Part shown: positions 36,799-46,022 of the stretch, one piece after another | Layout: each line of letters begins with the position of its first letter | How positions within the stretch are numbered: the first letter of the stretch is position 1 | Source: Nocardiopsis sp. YSL2 | Lineage (GTDB): Bacteria; Actinomycetota; Actinomycetes; Streptosporangiales; Streptosporangiaceae | Direction: 5' to 3' | NCBI RefSeq assembly: GCF_030555055.1 | Contig: NZ_JAMOAO010000001.1 | Coordinates: forward strand, 3,720,001-3,784,000 | Length of the DNA: 64,000 nucleotides | The notes under the pieces: model-generated | What the model was told of the DNA's origin: nothing | Databases searched by the model: none | Seen by the model: only the letters and a program-made list of their open reading frames with translations | Position numbers and translations under genes: made by a program

Positions 36799-38847
36799 AT
36801 GAAGGATCCCCACAGCACCAGGGACATCGGTCCACGGGTCGGCACACCGCTCTGGCTGTACATGGTGAGCGCCGTCGTCGCCGGCACGGGCGTGCTCGTC
36901 GTCTCCGGCCTCGACGTCGGCCTCGACCAGATCACCGGCCTGGTCGGCCAACCCCTCGTGTGGGTCCTGCTCTGCATGATCATCCTCGGTGAGCTCAGAC
37001 CGGTGGCCGTGCGCGGCCAGTCCATGGACGGGGGATCGCCCACCTCCCTGCCGTTCACCCTGGCCATCGTCATCTACTACGGGTTGCCCGCGGCCGCGCT
37101 CCTGCAGGCCGTGGCCGCCGTCGTCGCCGGTTTCGCCCGCGGACACGCCGCCCACCGCAACGCCTTCAACGCCGCGCAGTACACCCTCTCCCTCGGTGTC
37201 GCCGACGCCGTCCTGCGCCTCCTCCAGCCCACCCTCGCCCGACTCGACGTGCTGCCCACCGGCGGTGAGCTCGCCGTCGTCGCGCTCGCGGGAGTCGCCT
37301 ACCTCGTCGTCAACCGCATCCTGGTCATGTGCGCCGTGGCCATGCACGAACGCGTCCCCCTCCAGCAGGTCCTGTTCAAGGACCTGAGCCAGCAGCTGCA
37401 CATCAACGCCGTCCTGGTCAGCCTCGCCCCGCTCGTGGTCGTGGCCATGACCTACTCGGTGCTCTACGTGCCCCTGTTCGCCTTCCCCCTCAGCGCACTG
37501 CACGCCAGCGCCCTGATGCTGGTCAGGCGCGACCACCAGGCCAACCACGACGAACTGACCGGCCTGGCCAACCGCACCCTGATGACGAAGCGCGCCCAGG
37601 AGGAGATCTCCCACGCCCGCCAGCGCGGCGGCCGGGTCGGTCTGCTCCTGCTCGACCTCGACCGCTTCAAGGAGGTCAACGACACCCTCGGCCACGCCAC
37701 GGGCGACCGCCTCCTGGAGACCGCGGCCGGACGGCTCGTCCACAGCGTCCGCCCCGGCGACCTCGTGGCCCGGCTCGGCGGCGACGAGTTCGCCGTCCTG
37801 CTGCCCCAGGTGCGCGACACCGACGCCGCCGCCGAGGTCGCCGCCCGGCTGCGCGGCGCCCTGGGCGAGCCCGTGCGCCTCAACGGCGTCGACCTCGACC
37901 TGGAGGCGAGCATCGGGATCGCGCTCTACCCCGACGACGCCACCGAGTTCGAGCCCCTCATGCAGCGCGCCGACGTCGCCATGTACGTCGCCAAGGCCGG
38001 GCGCACCGGTGTGGAGTCCTATGACCCCGGCAAGGACCGCAACTCCACCGCGCGCCTCAGCCTGTTCAGCGAACTGCGCAGGGGACTGGCGGAGGGCGCG
38101 CTGGAGATGCACTACCAGCCCAAGGTCCGCCTCTCCGACGACCGGCCCATCGGGCTGGAGGCCCTCGCCCGCTGGCGCCACCCCACCCGCGGCCTCCTGG
38201 CCCCCGGCGACTTCATGCCGATCGTGGAGGAGTCCCACCTCAGCCGCGCCTTCACCAGCCAGGTCCTGGACGCCACGCTGTCCCGTACCGCCCAGTGGCG
38301 CGCCGACGGCTTCCGCCTGCCGGTCTCGGTCAACCTCGGCGTCCGCGAACTCCTGGACCCGGCGCTGCCCGCCACCGTCGCCGAGGCGCTGCGCGAACAC
38401 GACGTGCCGCCGGGCCAGCTCGTGCTGGAGATTGGCGAGCACGCCCTCATCGTCGACACCGAGGCGGCCACCGCCGCCATCCACCGGCTCCGCGACCTCG
38501 GTGTGGGACTCGCGCTCGACGACTTCGGGACCGGGCACTTCACCCTCGCCCAGCTCGCCGGACTGCCGCTGGACGAGGTCAAGATCCACGAGTCCTTCAC
38601 CGCGCACCTCACCGGCGGGTCCGACCAGGGGCACACGGTCGTCCGCGCCGCCATCACCCTGGTCCGGGCACTGGGCATGCGCGCCACGGCCGAGGGCGTG
38701 CAGACCGCGGCGCTGGCCGAGGCCGCACGGGAGACCGGCTGCCACGCCGCCCAGGGCCACCACTTCTCCCGCCCGCTGCCGGCCGACGAGGTCCAGGAGT
38801 GGCTCGCCGCACACGACGGCGGAACCGTCGCCGACACCACCGCCTGA
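36799..38847 (+). CDS. Membrane GGDEF-EAL cyclic-di-GMP turnover protein
   Basis: A 682-residue protein. Residues 15-250 form a polytopic membrane sensor of about seven helices. The GGDEF domain (about 255-420) has a canonical GGDEF at 327-331 and an inhibitory I-site RxxD (RPGD) exactly five residues before it, so cyclase activity with product feedback is expected. The EAL domain (about 430-670) has E454-A-L, DDFGTG and AEGV. Several consensus positions are altered: KIH replaces KID, GHF replaces GYS, and QGH replaces QGY. Phosphodiesterase activity may therefore be reduced. By position after ligA it corresponds to a Streptomyces composite protein that affects development (synteny from memory). 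Confidence 0.88.
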   Translation: MKDPHSTRDIGPRVGTPLWLYMVSAVVAGTGVLVVSGLDVGLDQITGLVGQPLVWVLLCMIILGELRPVAVRGQSMDGGSPTSLPFTLAIVIYYGLPAAALLQAVAAVVAGFARGHAAHRNAFNAAQYTLSLGVADAVLRLLQPTLARLDVLPTGGELAVVALAGVAYLVVNRILVMCAVAMHERVPLQQVLFKDLSQQLHINAVLVSLAPLVVVAMTYSVLYVPLFAFPLSALHASALMLVRRDHQANHDELTGLANRTLMTKRAQEEISHARQRGGRVGLLLLDLDRFKEVNDTLGHATGDRLLETAAGRLVHSVRPGDLVARLGGDEFAVLLPQVRDTDAAAEVAARLRGALGEPVRLNGVDLDLEASIGIALYPDDATEFEPLMQRADVAMYVAKAGRTGVESYDPGKDRNSTARLSLFSELRRGLAEGALEMHYQPKVRLSDDRPIGLEALARWRHPTRGLLAPGDFMPIVEESHLSRAFTSQVLDATLSRTAQWRADGFRLPVSVNLGVRELLDPALPATVAEALREHDVPPGQLVLEIGEHALIVDTEAATAAIHRLRDLGVGLALDDFGTGHFTLAQLAGLPLDEVKIHESFTAHLTGGSDQGHTVVRAAITLVRALGMRATAEGVQTAALAEAARETGCHAAQGHHFSRPLPADEVQEWLAAHDGGTVADTTA

Positions 38848-38946
38848 ACCCGGAGCGCCCGCGGACGCGGACCGGCACCGGCCACCGCGTCGGCGCCATA
38901 GGATTGGGTCGGTACACCCGTCCGTCGAAGAAACGGTTCTCCACTG

Positions 38947-39246
38947 ATGACCGCCATCACCCGCGATGAGGTCGCACACCTCGCCCGGTTGTCGCGGCTG
39001 GCGCTCGACGAGAGCGAGCTCGACACGCTCGCCGCCCAGCTCGGTGACATCCTCACCGCCGTGGCCAAGGTGCAGGAGGTCGCCAAGGGCGACATCCCGC
39101 CGAGCTCGCACGCCCTGCCGCTGACCAACGTCTACCGACCCGACGAGGCCCGGCCCTGCCTCACCCCGGAGCAGGCCCTGGCCGGTGCCCCGGCGGTGGA
39201 GGAACAGCGGTTCCGGGTTCCGCGGATCCTCGGGGAGGAAGAGTAG
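38947..39246 (+). CDS. gatC: Asp-tRNA(Asn)/Glu-tRNA(Gln) amidotransferase subunit C
   Basis: A 99-residue GatC, with the family's [21 protein letters not shown] opening and the C-terminal LRPDE-like VYRPDEARP. It wraps around GatA and stabilises the GatCAB complex, which amidates misacylated Glu-tRNA(Gln) and Asp-tRNA(Asn). The stop codon directly abuts the gatA start, so the two are translationally coupled. Confidence 0.95.
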   Translation: MTAITRDEVAHLARLSRLALDESELDTLAAQLGDILTAVAKVQEVAKGDIPPSSHALPLTNVYRPDEARPCLTPEQALAGAPAVEEQRFRVPRILGEEE

Positions 39247-40746
39247 ATGAGCGACGTCATCAGCCTGACCGCCGCCGACCTCGGCGCGGCCATCGGCGCG
39301 GGCGAGGTGTCCTCCGAGGAAGCCACCACGGCCTACCTCGACCGGGTCTCGTCCGTGGACGGCCGGATCGGCGCCTTCCTGCACGTGGACCGCGACGTCG
39401 CGCTGGCCCAGGCCCGCGCCGTCGACGCCCGCCGCGCGTCCGGTGAGGAGCTGGGCCCGCTCGCCGGTGTCCCGGTCGCCCACAAGGACGTGTTCAGCAC
39501 CACGGACATGCCCACGACCGCCGCCTCCAGGATCCTGGAGGGCTGGCGTCCGCCCTACGACGCCACCGTCACCGCGCGGCTGCGCGAGGCCGGCCTGGTC
39601 ATCATGGGCAAGACCAACATGGACGAGTTCGCCATGGGCTCCTCCACGGAGAACTCCGCCTACCAGGCCACCCGCAACCCGTGGGACACCGACCGCATCC
39701 CGGGCGGCTCCTCCGGCGGCTCCTCCGCCGCCGTGGCCGCCTTCGAAGCGCCGCTGGCCACCGGCACCGACACCGGCGGGTCCATCCGCCAGCCCGCCGC
39801 CCTGTGCGGCCTGGTCGGCGCCAAGCCCACCTACGGCGGCTCGTCCCGCTACGGGATGATCGCGTTCGCCTCCTCGCTGGACACTCCCGGCCCGTTCGCC
39901 CGCAACGTGCTCGACGCCGCCCTGCTCCACGAGGCCTTCTCCGGCCACGACCCCCGCGACTCCACCTCCATCGACGCCCCGGTCCCGCCGGTCGTCGACG
40001 CCGCCCGCCTCGGCGACGTCGAGGGACTGCGCGTCGGCGTGGTCAAGGAGTTGGACAGCGACGGCTTCCAGCCGGGCGTACGGCAGCGCTTCCACGAGAC
40101 CCTGGAACTCCTGGAGTCCCTGGGCGCCAAGGTCGTGGAGCTGTCCTGCCCGAGCTTCGACGCGGCCCTGTCGGCCTACTACCTGATCGCGCCCAGCGAG
40201 TGCTCCTCCAACCTGGCGCGCTTCGACGCGATGCGCTACGGGCTGAGGGTGGGCGACGACGGCACGCGCAGTGCCGAGGAGGTCATGTCGCTGACCCGGG
40301 CCGAGGGCTTCGGCGCCGAGGTCAAGCGCCGCATCATCCTGGGCACCTACGCCCTGTCGAGCGGCTACTACGACGCCTACTACGGCAGCGCCCAGCAGGT
40401 GCGCACCCTGATCAAGCGCGACTTCGAGGCCGCGTTCGAGAACGTGGACGTGCTGGTCTCGCCGACCACGCCCACCACCGCGTTCCCGATCGGTGAGCGG
40501 TCGGAGGACCCGATGGCCATGTACCTGGCCGACCTGTGCACGATCCCGTCCAACCTGGCCGGGAACGCGTCGCTGTCGGTCCCGTGCGGCCTGGCGCCCG
40601 AGGACGGCCTGCCCGTCGGCTTCCAGATCATGGCCCCGCCGCTGGCCGACGACCGCACCTACCGGGTGGCGGCGGCCGTGGAGCGGACCCTGGCCGAGCG
40701 CGACGGCGACCTCCTGGCCCGCAGCCCCTACGCCGTGCAGGGCTGA
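39247..40746 (+). CDS. gatA: Asp-tRNA(Asn)/Glu-tRNA(Gln) amidotransferase subunit A
   Basis: A 499-residue amidase-signature enzyme that releases ammonia from glutamine for the GatB kinase site. The catalytic Lys lies in PVAHKDVF near residue 80, and the Ser-cis-Ser pair lies in [14 protein letters not shown] and [11 protein letters not shown]. Length and C-terminus are normal. It follows gatC without a gap and ends in a strong bidirectional terminator, so gatB, over 3 kb downstream, must be transcribed separately. Confidence 0.97.
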   Translation: MSDVISLTAADLGAAIGAGEVSSEEATTAYLDRVSSVDGRIGAFLHVDRDVALAQARAVDARRASGEELGPLAGVPVAHKDVFSTTDMPTTAASRILEGWRPPYDATVTARLREAGLVIMGKTNMDEFAMGSSTENSAYQATRNPWDTDRIPGGSSGGSSAAVAAFEAPLATGTDTGGSIRQPAALCGLVGAKPTYGGSSRYGMIAFASSLDTPGPFARNVLDAALLHEAFSGHDPRDSTSIDAPVPPVVDAARLGDVEGLRVGVVKELDSDGFQPGVRQRFHETLELLESLGAKVVELSCPSFDAALSAYYLIAPSECSSNLARFDAMRYGLRVGDDGTRSAEEVMSLTRAEGFGAEVKRRIILGTYALSSGYYDAYYGSAQQVRTLIKRDFEAAFENVDVLVSPTTPTTAFPIGERSEDPMAMYLADLCTIPSNLAGNASLSVPCGLAPEDGLPVGFQIMAPPLADDRTYRVAAAVERTLAERDGDLLARSPYAVQG

Positions 40747-40872
40747 CCCCGACCCGCTGAGCGTCCGCCGCGCTCGCGCCCGTGCCCGCCGCGTCCCGAC
40801 GCGGCGGGCACGCGTGTGTCCGGGGCCGGCGCGCCCGGGCCACGCGGGCCGGGGCGTGCCCGGAACGACGAA

Positions 40873-40908
40873 GGGCCCGTCCGTGCGATCTCTCGCACGG
40901 GCGGGCCC
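40873..40908. terminator. Bidirectional terminator between gatA and thioester-protein gene
   Basis: A 16-bp stem with one mismatch (40873-40888 and 40893-40908, GGGCCCGTCCGTGCGA) and a TCTC loop between convergent genes. Confidence 0.8.
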
Positions 40909-40943
40909 TCACACGTCACCGGGGGTCCGGGGACGGAAGGGGG

Positions 40944-42146
40944 TTAGCCCTCCACGTCGGACGTGTTGGCGGCCTTGCGGCGGCGGCTCAGGTAGATCGC
41001 ACCGGCACCGGCACCCAGGGCGGCCACACCGGCCGCGACCAGACCGGCCAGCGCGCCACCGGTCACCGGCAGGCTGGGCGTGTTGTTGTCGTCGGCGGGC
41101 TCGGAGGGCTCCTCAGAGGGCTCCTCCGACGGCTGCTCGCTGGGCTCCTCGGAGGGCTCCTCGGACGGCTCCTCCGACGGCTCCTCGCTGGGCTCCTCGG
41201 TGGGCGGGGTGACCGCGGCGGTCCAGTCGACGCTGGCGGAGGCGGACACCGTGGCCTCGCCGCCCTCGGCGGTGATGAGGGTCTGGGTCGCCTTGTCGGG
41301 GTCCTCGCCCAGGAACAGGCGGCCGGTCTGCACCGTGGCGGTGGTCGACAGGCTGAAGGAGGCCGTACCGTCCTCGGCGTCCTCGGGGACGGTGAAGCCG
41401 ACGGTGTCGCCGTCATCGACCGTGGAGACGGGCTCGCCGGTCTCGAGGTCCACGAGCTGGACGCCCTCGGGGACGTCGTCGCCCAGGGTGACCGGCACCT
41501 CGGTGGCGTTGGTCGCGATCTCGAACTCGCCGACGACGCCGCCGGCCTCACCGGAGGCCGACTCGGGGGTGATGCTCAGGGAGGCGTCGGGCTCCGCGGT
41601 CTGCGGCAGTTCCTCGGCGTTCTCGACGAGGTAGTCGTAGACCTCGGTGACACCGTCGGGGCGATTGCCGGTCAGGTCCGCGCCGTTGCTGAAGTGCCAG
41701 ATGGCGGCCTGGGTGGCGCCCAGCGCCTCCTCGTCACCGAAGTGCCGGTTGTCGACCCCGGCCGCCTCGGCGAGCTCCTCGGCGGACTTGCGCGGGTAGC
41801 TGTTCTGCAGGATCCAGTGGACCTTGGCGGGCTCGGCGAATTCGCCGCGGCCGGGGTAGTTGGCCCACTCGTTCTCGTGGTACCACGCGCTGGAGCGGAT
41901 ACCGGTCTCGAGGTCGATGCAGTACGCGGTGAGGACGGTGCCGTCCTCCAGCCGGAGGTTGAAGAGGTTGGTGCCGACGTTGCTGCCGTCCATGCGGACC
42001 GTGGCACCGGTCTCGGCGTTGCCCGTGTACTGGGCGCGCACGGGGTCGGCTGCGGCGGGCGCGGCGAGGCCGAACGCCAGCAGACCGGCAGCGGCGGCGG
42101 CGAGGCCCGCGCGACCGGCGGAACGGGTGAGGGAGATCTTCGTCAA
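40944..42146 (-). CDS. Sortase-anchored thioester (TQXA) surface protein
   Basis: A 400-residue cell-wall protein. The signal peptide spans 1-34 (ending APAAADP). The thioester domain (about 38-180) has both bond-forming residues: C76 in TAYCIDLE and Q146 in the TQAA motif, so an internal Cys-Gln thioester, a covalent host- or surface-attachment bond, can form. An Ig-like domain (about 185-310) precedes a Glu-Pro-Ser repeat stalk (about 318-350), then the LPVTG sorting motif (359-363), a hydrophobic helix and a basic tail. The start is TTG 42146; no ATG gives a complete signal peptide. Its paralogue lies immediately upstream. Confidence 0.88.
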   Translation of the reverse strand: MTKISLTRSAGRAGLAAAAAGLLAFGLAAPAAADPVRAQYTGNAETGATVRMDGSNVGTNLFNLRLEDGTVLTAYCIDLETGIRSSAWYHENEWANYPGRGEFAEPAKVHWILQNSYPRKSAEELAEAAGVDNRHFGDEEALGATQAAIWHFSNGADLTGNRPDGVTEVYDYLVENAEELPQTAEPDASLSITPESASGEAGGVVGEFEIATNATEVPVTLGDDVPEGVQLVDLETGEPVSTVDDGDTVGFTVPEDAEDGTASFSLSTTATVQTGRLFLGEDPDKATQTLITAEGGEATVSASASVDWTAAVTPPTEEPSEEPSEEPSEEPSEEPSEQPSEEPSEEPSEPADDNNTPSLPVTGGALAGLVAAGVAALGAGAGAIYLSRRRKAANTSDVEG

Positions 42147-42537
42147 GTTGTGTCCCGGTGTCGTCTAGGGGTAACCGGTGGAAAACGCCAGTTCAGGTAG
42201 AACGGGCGACAGGGATTCCTCGGTGCCATCACGAACGGCGGCGTGAATCCTGATGGGGCCGTCTTGGGCGGTCACCACGGCCGGGTCCTGGGTCGGACGT
42301 CGATGCGAGGCACCCGTGGGGTAGGCACGTCATCCGGTGTGGTTCGCCAACGCGGGAGCGGGCCGCGCTCGTCGTGAAGGTCGCTGGGCCGATACTAGCG
42401 ACCGCATAGGCCACTTCCAACCCGGTTGTCGGAAAATGTGATGCGAAACGGGCATGGACATATCAGGGCAAATCCAGACCGCATTGCCCGCCTGGAGAGA
42501 ACGGGAGAGTCTCGGCGCAGGTGAAATGGGGTGGGCG
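42147..42537. other. Intergenic region between the two thioester-protein genes
   Basis: No gene seen. A weak GGGCAA-N12-TTGCCC repeat (42466-42489) just past the upstream paralogue could act as its terminator. The rest probably carries the promoter of the downstream gene, which I cannot place. Confidence 0.4.
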
Positions 42538-43728
42538 TCAATCGCGGCGGCGGCGACCGAGCACCAGGATGAGCAGGCCGGACACGACCAGTGCTCCCGC
42601 GATGATCAACAGGGCCGACAACCAGGTCCCGGTGGAGGCCAGATCATCGTCGGGAATTCGGTCATCGTTCGCGGAGGGGCTTTCCGGCGGTGAGGGCTCC
42701 TCCACCCGGGCGCTCCCGGCCGCGGGGGCCTGCGTCGCGGGACCCTCCTCGGCGACCGGCTCCTCGCTGCGCGCCGCCTCTTCCTCCTCCGGCTCGGAGG
42801 GCGTACTCCGGTGCCATGTCAGCGTCGCCGCGGCGGAGCCGTTCATGGTGCCCGGCTCCGCGGTCACCAGCGGCTGCGTGCTGGCGCCGTCCCGGCCGGT
42901 GAACAGTCGGCCCTCGGGCAGCGGCAGGCCCCTGCCGTGCACGTGCACGGTCGCCACGCCCGCCGGGACCGAGGGGTCGACGTCGAGGTAGAGGCTGTCG
43001 CCGTCCCCGGCCCGGGAGACCCGTTGCCCCTCGCCGTCGACCAGCCACGACGCGGGAGCCCCGTGGACCGACAGGCGCAGGCTGCCCGACCCGGCGCTGC
43101 CCACGGTGAGCGGGCCGAGCGGGGCCTCGGGGGCGACGGCCTCCAAGACGTCGGGAGAGACGTCCAGGGACGGTTCCGCTGCGGTGTCCACCGCCTCGGC
43201 GCTGCCGTCCACGAGGAGGTCGTAGACGGCGACGACCGCGGCGTCGTTGGCGTCGCGGTCCAGATCGGCGCCGTCGAGCACGTGCCACAGCGCGGCCTGC
43301 GTCCCGGCGATCGCCTGGGCCTGGTCGACGTGCAGCGCGCCCGCGCCCACCGCCAGAGGTGTCAGGTCCACGCGGGGGTAGGAGTTGGCGACGATCCAGC
43401 TCGCGCGGTCGGCCGGGTCGGTGGCCTGGGGTACCTGCGCCCAGCCTTCGCGGTCCGACCAGTGCGACTCCACGTAGGCCGTGCGCGGTCGGACCTCCTG
43501 GTCCACGAGCGCCGCGTAGGCCCGCACGGAGTTACGTGCGCCCACGCGCAGGCTGAACAGGGAGGTGGAGGCGGAGCGTCCGTCGTCGAGCACGAGTTCG
43601 GCGCCGACGACGGGATCGCGGTCGACGCGGGAGAACTCGTCCGCGGTGGCGGCGGGTGCTCCGGTCAGGGTGCCGAACAGTCCTGCGGAAGCCAGCAGAA
43701 CGGCGCACCGAAGCGGGATGCCCCTCAT
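42538..43728 (-). CDS. Sortase-anchored thioester-domain paralogue lacking the thioester Cys
   Basis: A 396-residue protein with the same layout as its neighbour: signal peptide (1-29), thioester-like domain (about 35-180), Ig-like domain, acidic Pro-rich stalk, sorting motif, membrane helix and basic tail. The Gln partner is kept (Q144 in TQAALWH), but the residue aligned with the bond-forming Cys is Ala72 (RAYAALVD versus TAYCIDLE, no gap needed), so no thioester can form. Its sorting motif is LASTG (363-367), the type preferred by class E sortases, not LPVTG. The start at 43728 has GGGAG 8 nt upstream. It probably keeps only non-covalent binding or a structural role. Confidence 0.85.
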   Translation of the reverse strand: MRGIPLRCAVLLASAGLFGTLTGAPAATADEFSRVDRDPVVGAELVLDDGRSASTSLFSLRVGARNSVRAYAALVDQEVRPRTAYVESHWSDREGWAQVPQATDPADRASWIVANSYPRVDLTPLAVGAGALHVDQAQAIAGTQAALWHVLDGADLDRDANDAAVVAVYDLLVDGSAEAVDTAAEPSLDVSPDVLEAVAPEAPLGPLTVGSAGSGSLRLSVHGAPASWLVDGEGQRVSRAGDGDSLYLDVDPSVPAGVATVHVHGRGLPLPEGRLFTGRDGASTQPLVTAEPGTMNGSAAATLTWHRSTPSEPEEEEAARSEEPVAEEGPATQAPAAGSARVEEPSPPESPSANDDRIPDDDLASTGTWLSALLIIAGALVVSGLLILVLGRRRRD

Positions 43729-43798
43729 GTTCTGCTCCCGGGTGACGGGCGGCAGGCCGTTGCGGGGCCGGCCGGCGGATCGGTCAAGGTGGAGACAC

Positions 43799-43838
43799 AG
43801 AATAACCGCGCGACACACTGGGTGACGGTAGAACCGTC
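43799..43838 (-). promoter_or_regulatory. Promoter/operator candidate of the Cys-less surface protein
   Basis: On the minus strand TATTCT (43799-43804) is a good minus-10. The inverted repeat GACGGT-AGA-ACCGTC (43824-43838) covers the minus-35 position, suggesting a repressor site. Confidence 0.4.
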
Positions 43839-44049
43839 CCACAGTGGCCCAATCGTGCGCTGTCCGTGACATCGCCCAGCGGCGGCCCAGGTGTCGGGCG
43901 TCACGGGGAGTGCCCGCCCGCCCCGGCGGGCGGGTTCCCGGAACCGCCCGCGGCCGCGGAGCCGGTCCGCGCGGAACGGGTCGGCCACTCCCGCGCGCTC
44001 GGTAGGCTGGTCCCGAAGGTATGTCCTCTACGGAAACGGGTTCGCGGCG

Positions 44050-45597
44050 ATGGCCCACGCGGTAACTCCAAGCCCTGCCACTCACGGTGGTCCCACCCCG
44101 GTGGACTACGAGACGGCGCTGGCGACCTATGAGCCCGTGCTCGGGCTGGAGACCCACATCGAGCTGGGCACCGCCTCCAAGATGTTCTGCTCCTGCCCCA
44201 CCGCTTTCGGCGCCGAGCCGAACACCCAGGTGTGCCCGGTCTGCCTGGCGCTGCCCGGCTCGCTGCCGGTCGTCAACGCCAAGGCCGTCGAGGGGGCCAT
44301 CCGGCTGGGCCTGGCGCTCAACTGCTCCATCGCGCCCTGGGGCCGGTTCGCCCGGAAGAACTACTTCTATCCGGACATGCCGAAGAACTACCAGATCTCG
44401 CAGTACGACGAGCCGATCTGCGTGGACGGCCACCTCGACGTCACCGTCGACACCCCCGACGGTCCGCGCGAGTTCCGGGTGGACATCGAGCGCGTCCACA
44501 TGGAGGAGGACACCGGCAAGTCCACCCACGTGGGAGGGTCCACCGGCCGGATCCACGGCGCCTCGCACTCCATCGTCGACTACAACCGCGCGGGCATCCC
44601 GCTGCTGGAGATCGTGACCAGGCCGATCACCGGCACCGGAGAGCTGGCGCCCCTCGTGGCGCGCGCCTACGCCGCCGAGCTGCGCGACCTCGTCCGCTCC
44701 CTGGGCATCTCCGACGTGCGCATGGAGGAGGGTTCCATGCGCTGCGACGTCAACGTCTCCATCAACGAGCGCGGCGCCGACGAGTGGGGCACCCGCAGCG
44801 AGACCAAGAACGTCAACTCCCTGCGCTCGGTGGAGCGCGCGGTCCGCTCCGAGATCGAGCGCCAGGCCGGTGTCCTGGAGGCCGGGCAGCGCGTGGTCCA
44901 GGAGACCCGCCACTTCCAGGAGAACACCGGTCGCAGCATCTCCGGCCGCAGCAAGGAAGAGGCGCAGGACTACCGGTACTTCCCGGACCCCGACCTCGTC
45001 CCGGTCGCTCCCACCGAGGAGTGGATCGAGGAGCTGCGCGCCGGCCTGCCCGAACTTCCCGCCGCCAAGCGCGCGCGGGTCCGTGCCGAGTGGGACCTCA
45101 GCGACACCGAGCTGCGCGACCTCGTCAACGCCGACGCCATCGACCTGGTCGAGGCCACGGTCGTCGCGGGGGCGCCCTCCGGCGAGGCGCGCAAGCTGTG
45201 GCTCAACGAGCTCTCCCGCCGCGCCACGGAGCAGGAGGTGGAGCTGTCCTCCCTGCCCATCACCCCGGCCCAGGTGGCGCGGATCATCGCCCTGGTCGCC
45301 GAGGGCACGCTCACCAACAAGCTCGCCCGCCAGGTGGTCGAGGGCGTCCTCGCCGGTGAGGGCGAGCCCGACGCCGTGGTCGAGGCCCGCGGCCTGAAGG
45401 TCGTCAGCGACGACTCCGCGCTCGGCGCGGCCGTCGACGAGGCCATCGCGGCCAACCCCGACGCCGCCGACAAGGTGCGCGGCGGCAAGGTGGCCGCGGC
45501 CGGCGCCCTGGTGGGAGCGGTCATGAAGGCCACCCGCGGCCAGGCCGACGCGGGCCGCGCCCGTGAACTGATCCTGGAGAAGCTCGGCGCGAGCTGA
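44050..45597 (+). CDS. gatB: Asp-tRNA(Asn)/Glu-tRNA(Gln) amidotransferase subunit B
   Basis: A 515-residue GatB, which activates the misacylated tRNA by phosphorylation and transfers ammonia from GatA. It shows the [18 protein letters not shown] opening with zinc-site cysteines (CSCP, CPVC), the [15 protein letters not shown] motif and the C-terminal YqeY-like helical domain ending [16 protein letters not shown] 44050 fits family length; a 53-codon upstream extension has no homology. It is separated from gatCA by two surface-protein genes on the other strand, so it needs its own promoter. Confidence 0.97.
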   Translation: MAHAVTPSPATHGGPTPVDYETALATYEPVLGLETHIELGTASKMFCSCPTAFGAEPNTQVCPVCLALPGSLPVVNAKAVEGAIRLGLALNCSIAPWGRFARKNYFYPDMPKNYQISQYDEPICVDGHLDVTVDTPDGPREFRVDIERVHMEEDTGKSTHVGGSTGRIHGASHSIVDYNRAGIPLLEIVTRPITGTGELAPLVARAYAAELRDLVRSLGISDVRMEEGSMRCDVNVSINERGADEWGTRSETKNVNSLRSVERAVRSEIERQAGVLEAGQRVVQETRHFQENTGRSISGRSKEEAQDYRYFPDPDLVPVAPTEEWIEELRAGLPELPAAKRARVRAEWDLSDTELRDLVNADAIDLVEATVVAGAPSGEARKLWLNELSRRATEQEVELSSLPITPAQVARIIALVAEGTLTNKLARQVVEGVLAGEGEPDAVVEARGLKVVSDDSALGAAVDEAIAANPDAADKVRGGKVAAAGALVGAVMKATRGQADAGRARELILEKLGAS

Positions 45598-46022
45598 CCG
45601 CTGCGGGACGGGCGGGTGCCGCGGGGTGGGGCGGATCTCATCGCCCCTTGACCGGGCGCTCACACCGCGGGGGCTAGTGTCGTGGGCGTGTCACGGTCCG
45701 GAGGGGGGCCGTGACACGTGCGGGAGCCCAGCCACCCCCGGTTACCTCGAGTGACCATTCCGTCGCCATGTCTCGGCCGGTCCTCAATCGTCGTGTGACC
45801 TGCCTTGCGTAGTGTGGCGGCACCACGGGGGCGCGTGCGGCCGTTCGGGGCGTCCCACGACCCGACTCCTTCCGGTCCGGAGGACGAGCGGGACATCGGG
45901 CGGCGGACCACGGCGCCGGGCGCAGCGACGCGTCCGGTAGCCGGAACGACGCCGGGTGGGTTCCCCATGTCCACGGAGAGAGCGCGGCCGAGAGCCGCCG
46001 CAGACCCACTGGGAGGTCGGTG
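45598..46022. other. 425-bp intergenic region upstream of PAS-GGDEF-EAL gene
   Basis: No gene seen. TTGACC (45648-45653) and TAGTGT (45675-45680) resemble promoter hexamers but are 21 bp apart, too far for a standard vegetative promoter. No terminator after gatB is evident. Confidence 0.35.

Noticed and set aside
41100..41200. Short tandem DNA repeats that could suggest a CRISPR or satellite
   Set aside because: They encode the Glu-Pro-Ser stalk of a sortase-anchored protein; there are no spacers and no cas genes.
45648..45680. TTGACC and TAGTGT as a promoter of the PAS-GGDEF-EAL gene
   Set aside because: A spacer of 21 bp is too long for a standard promoter.
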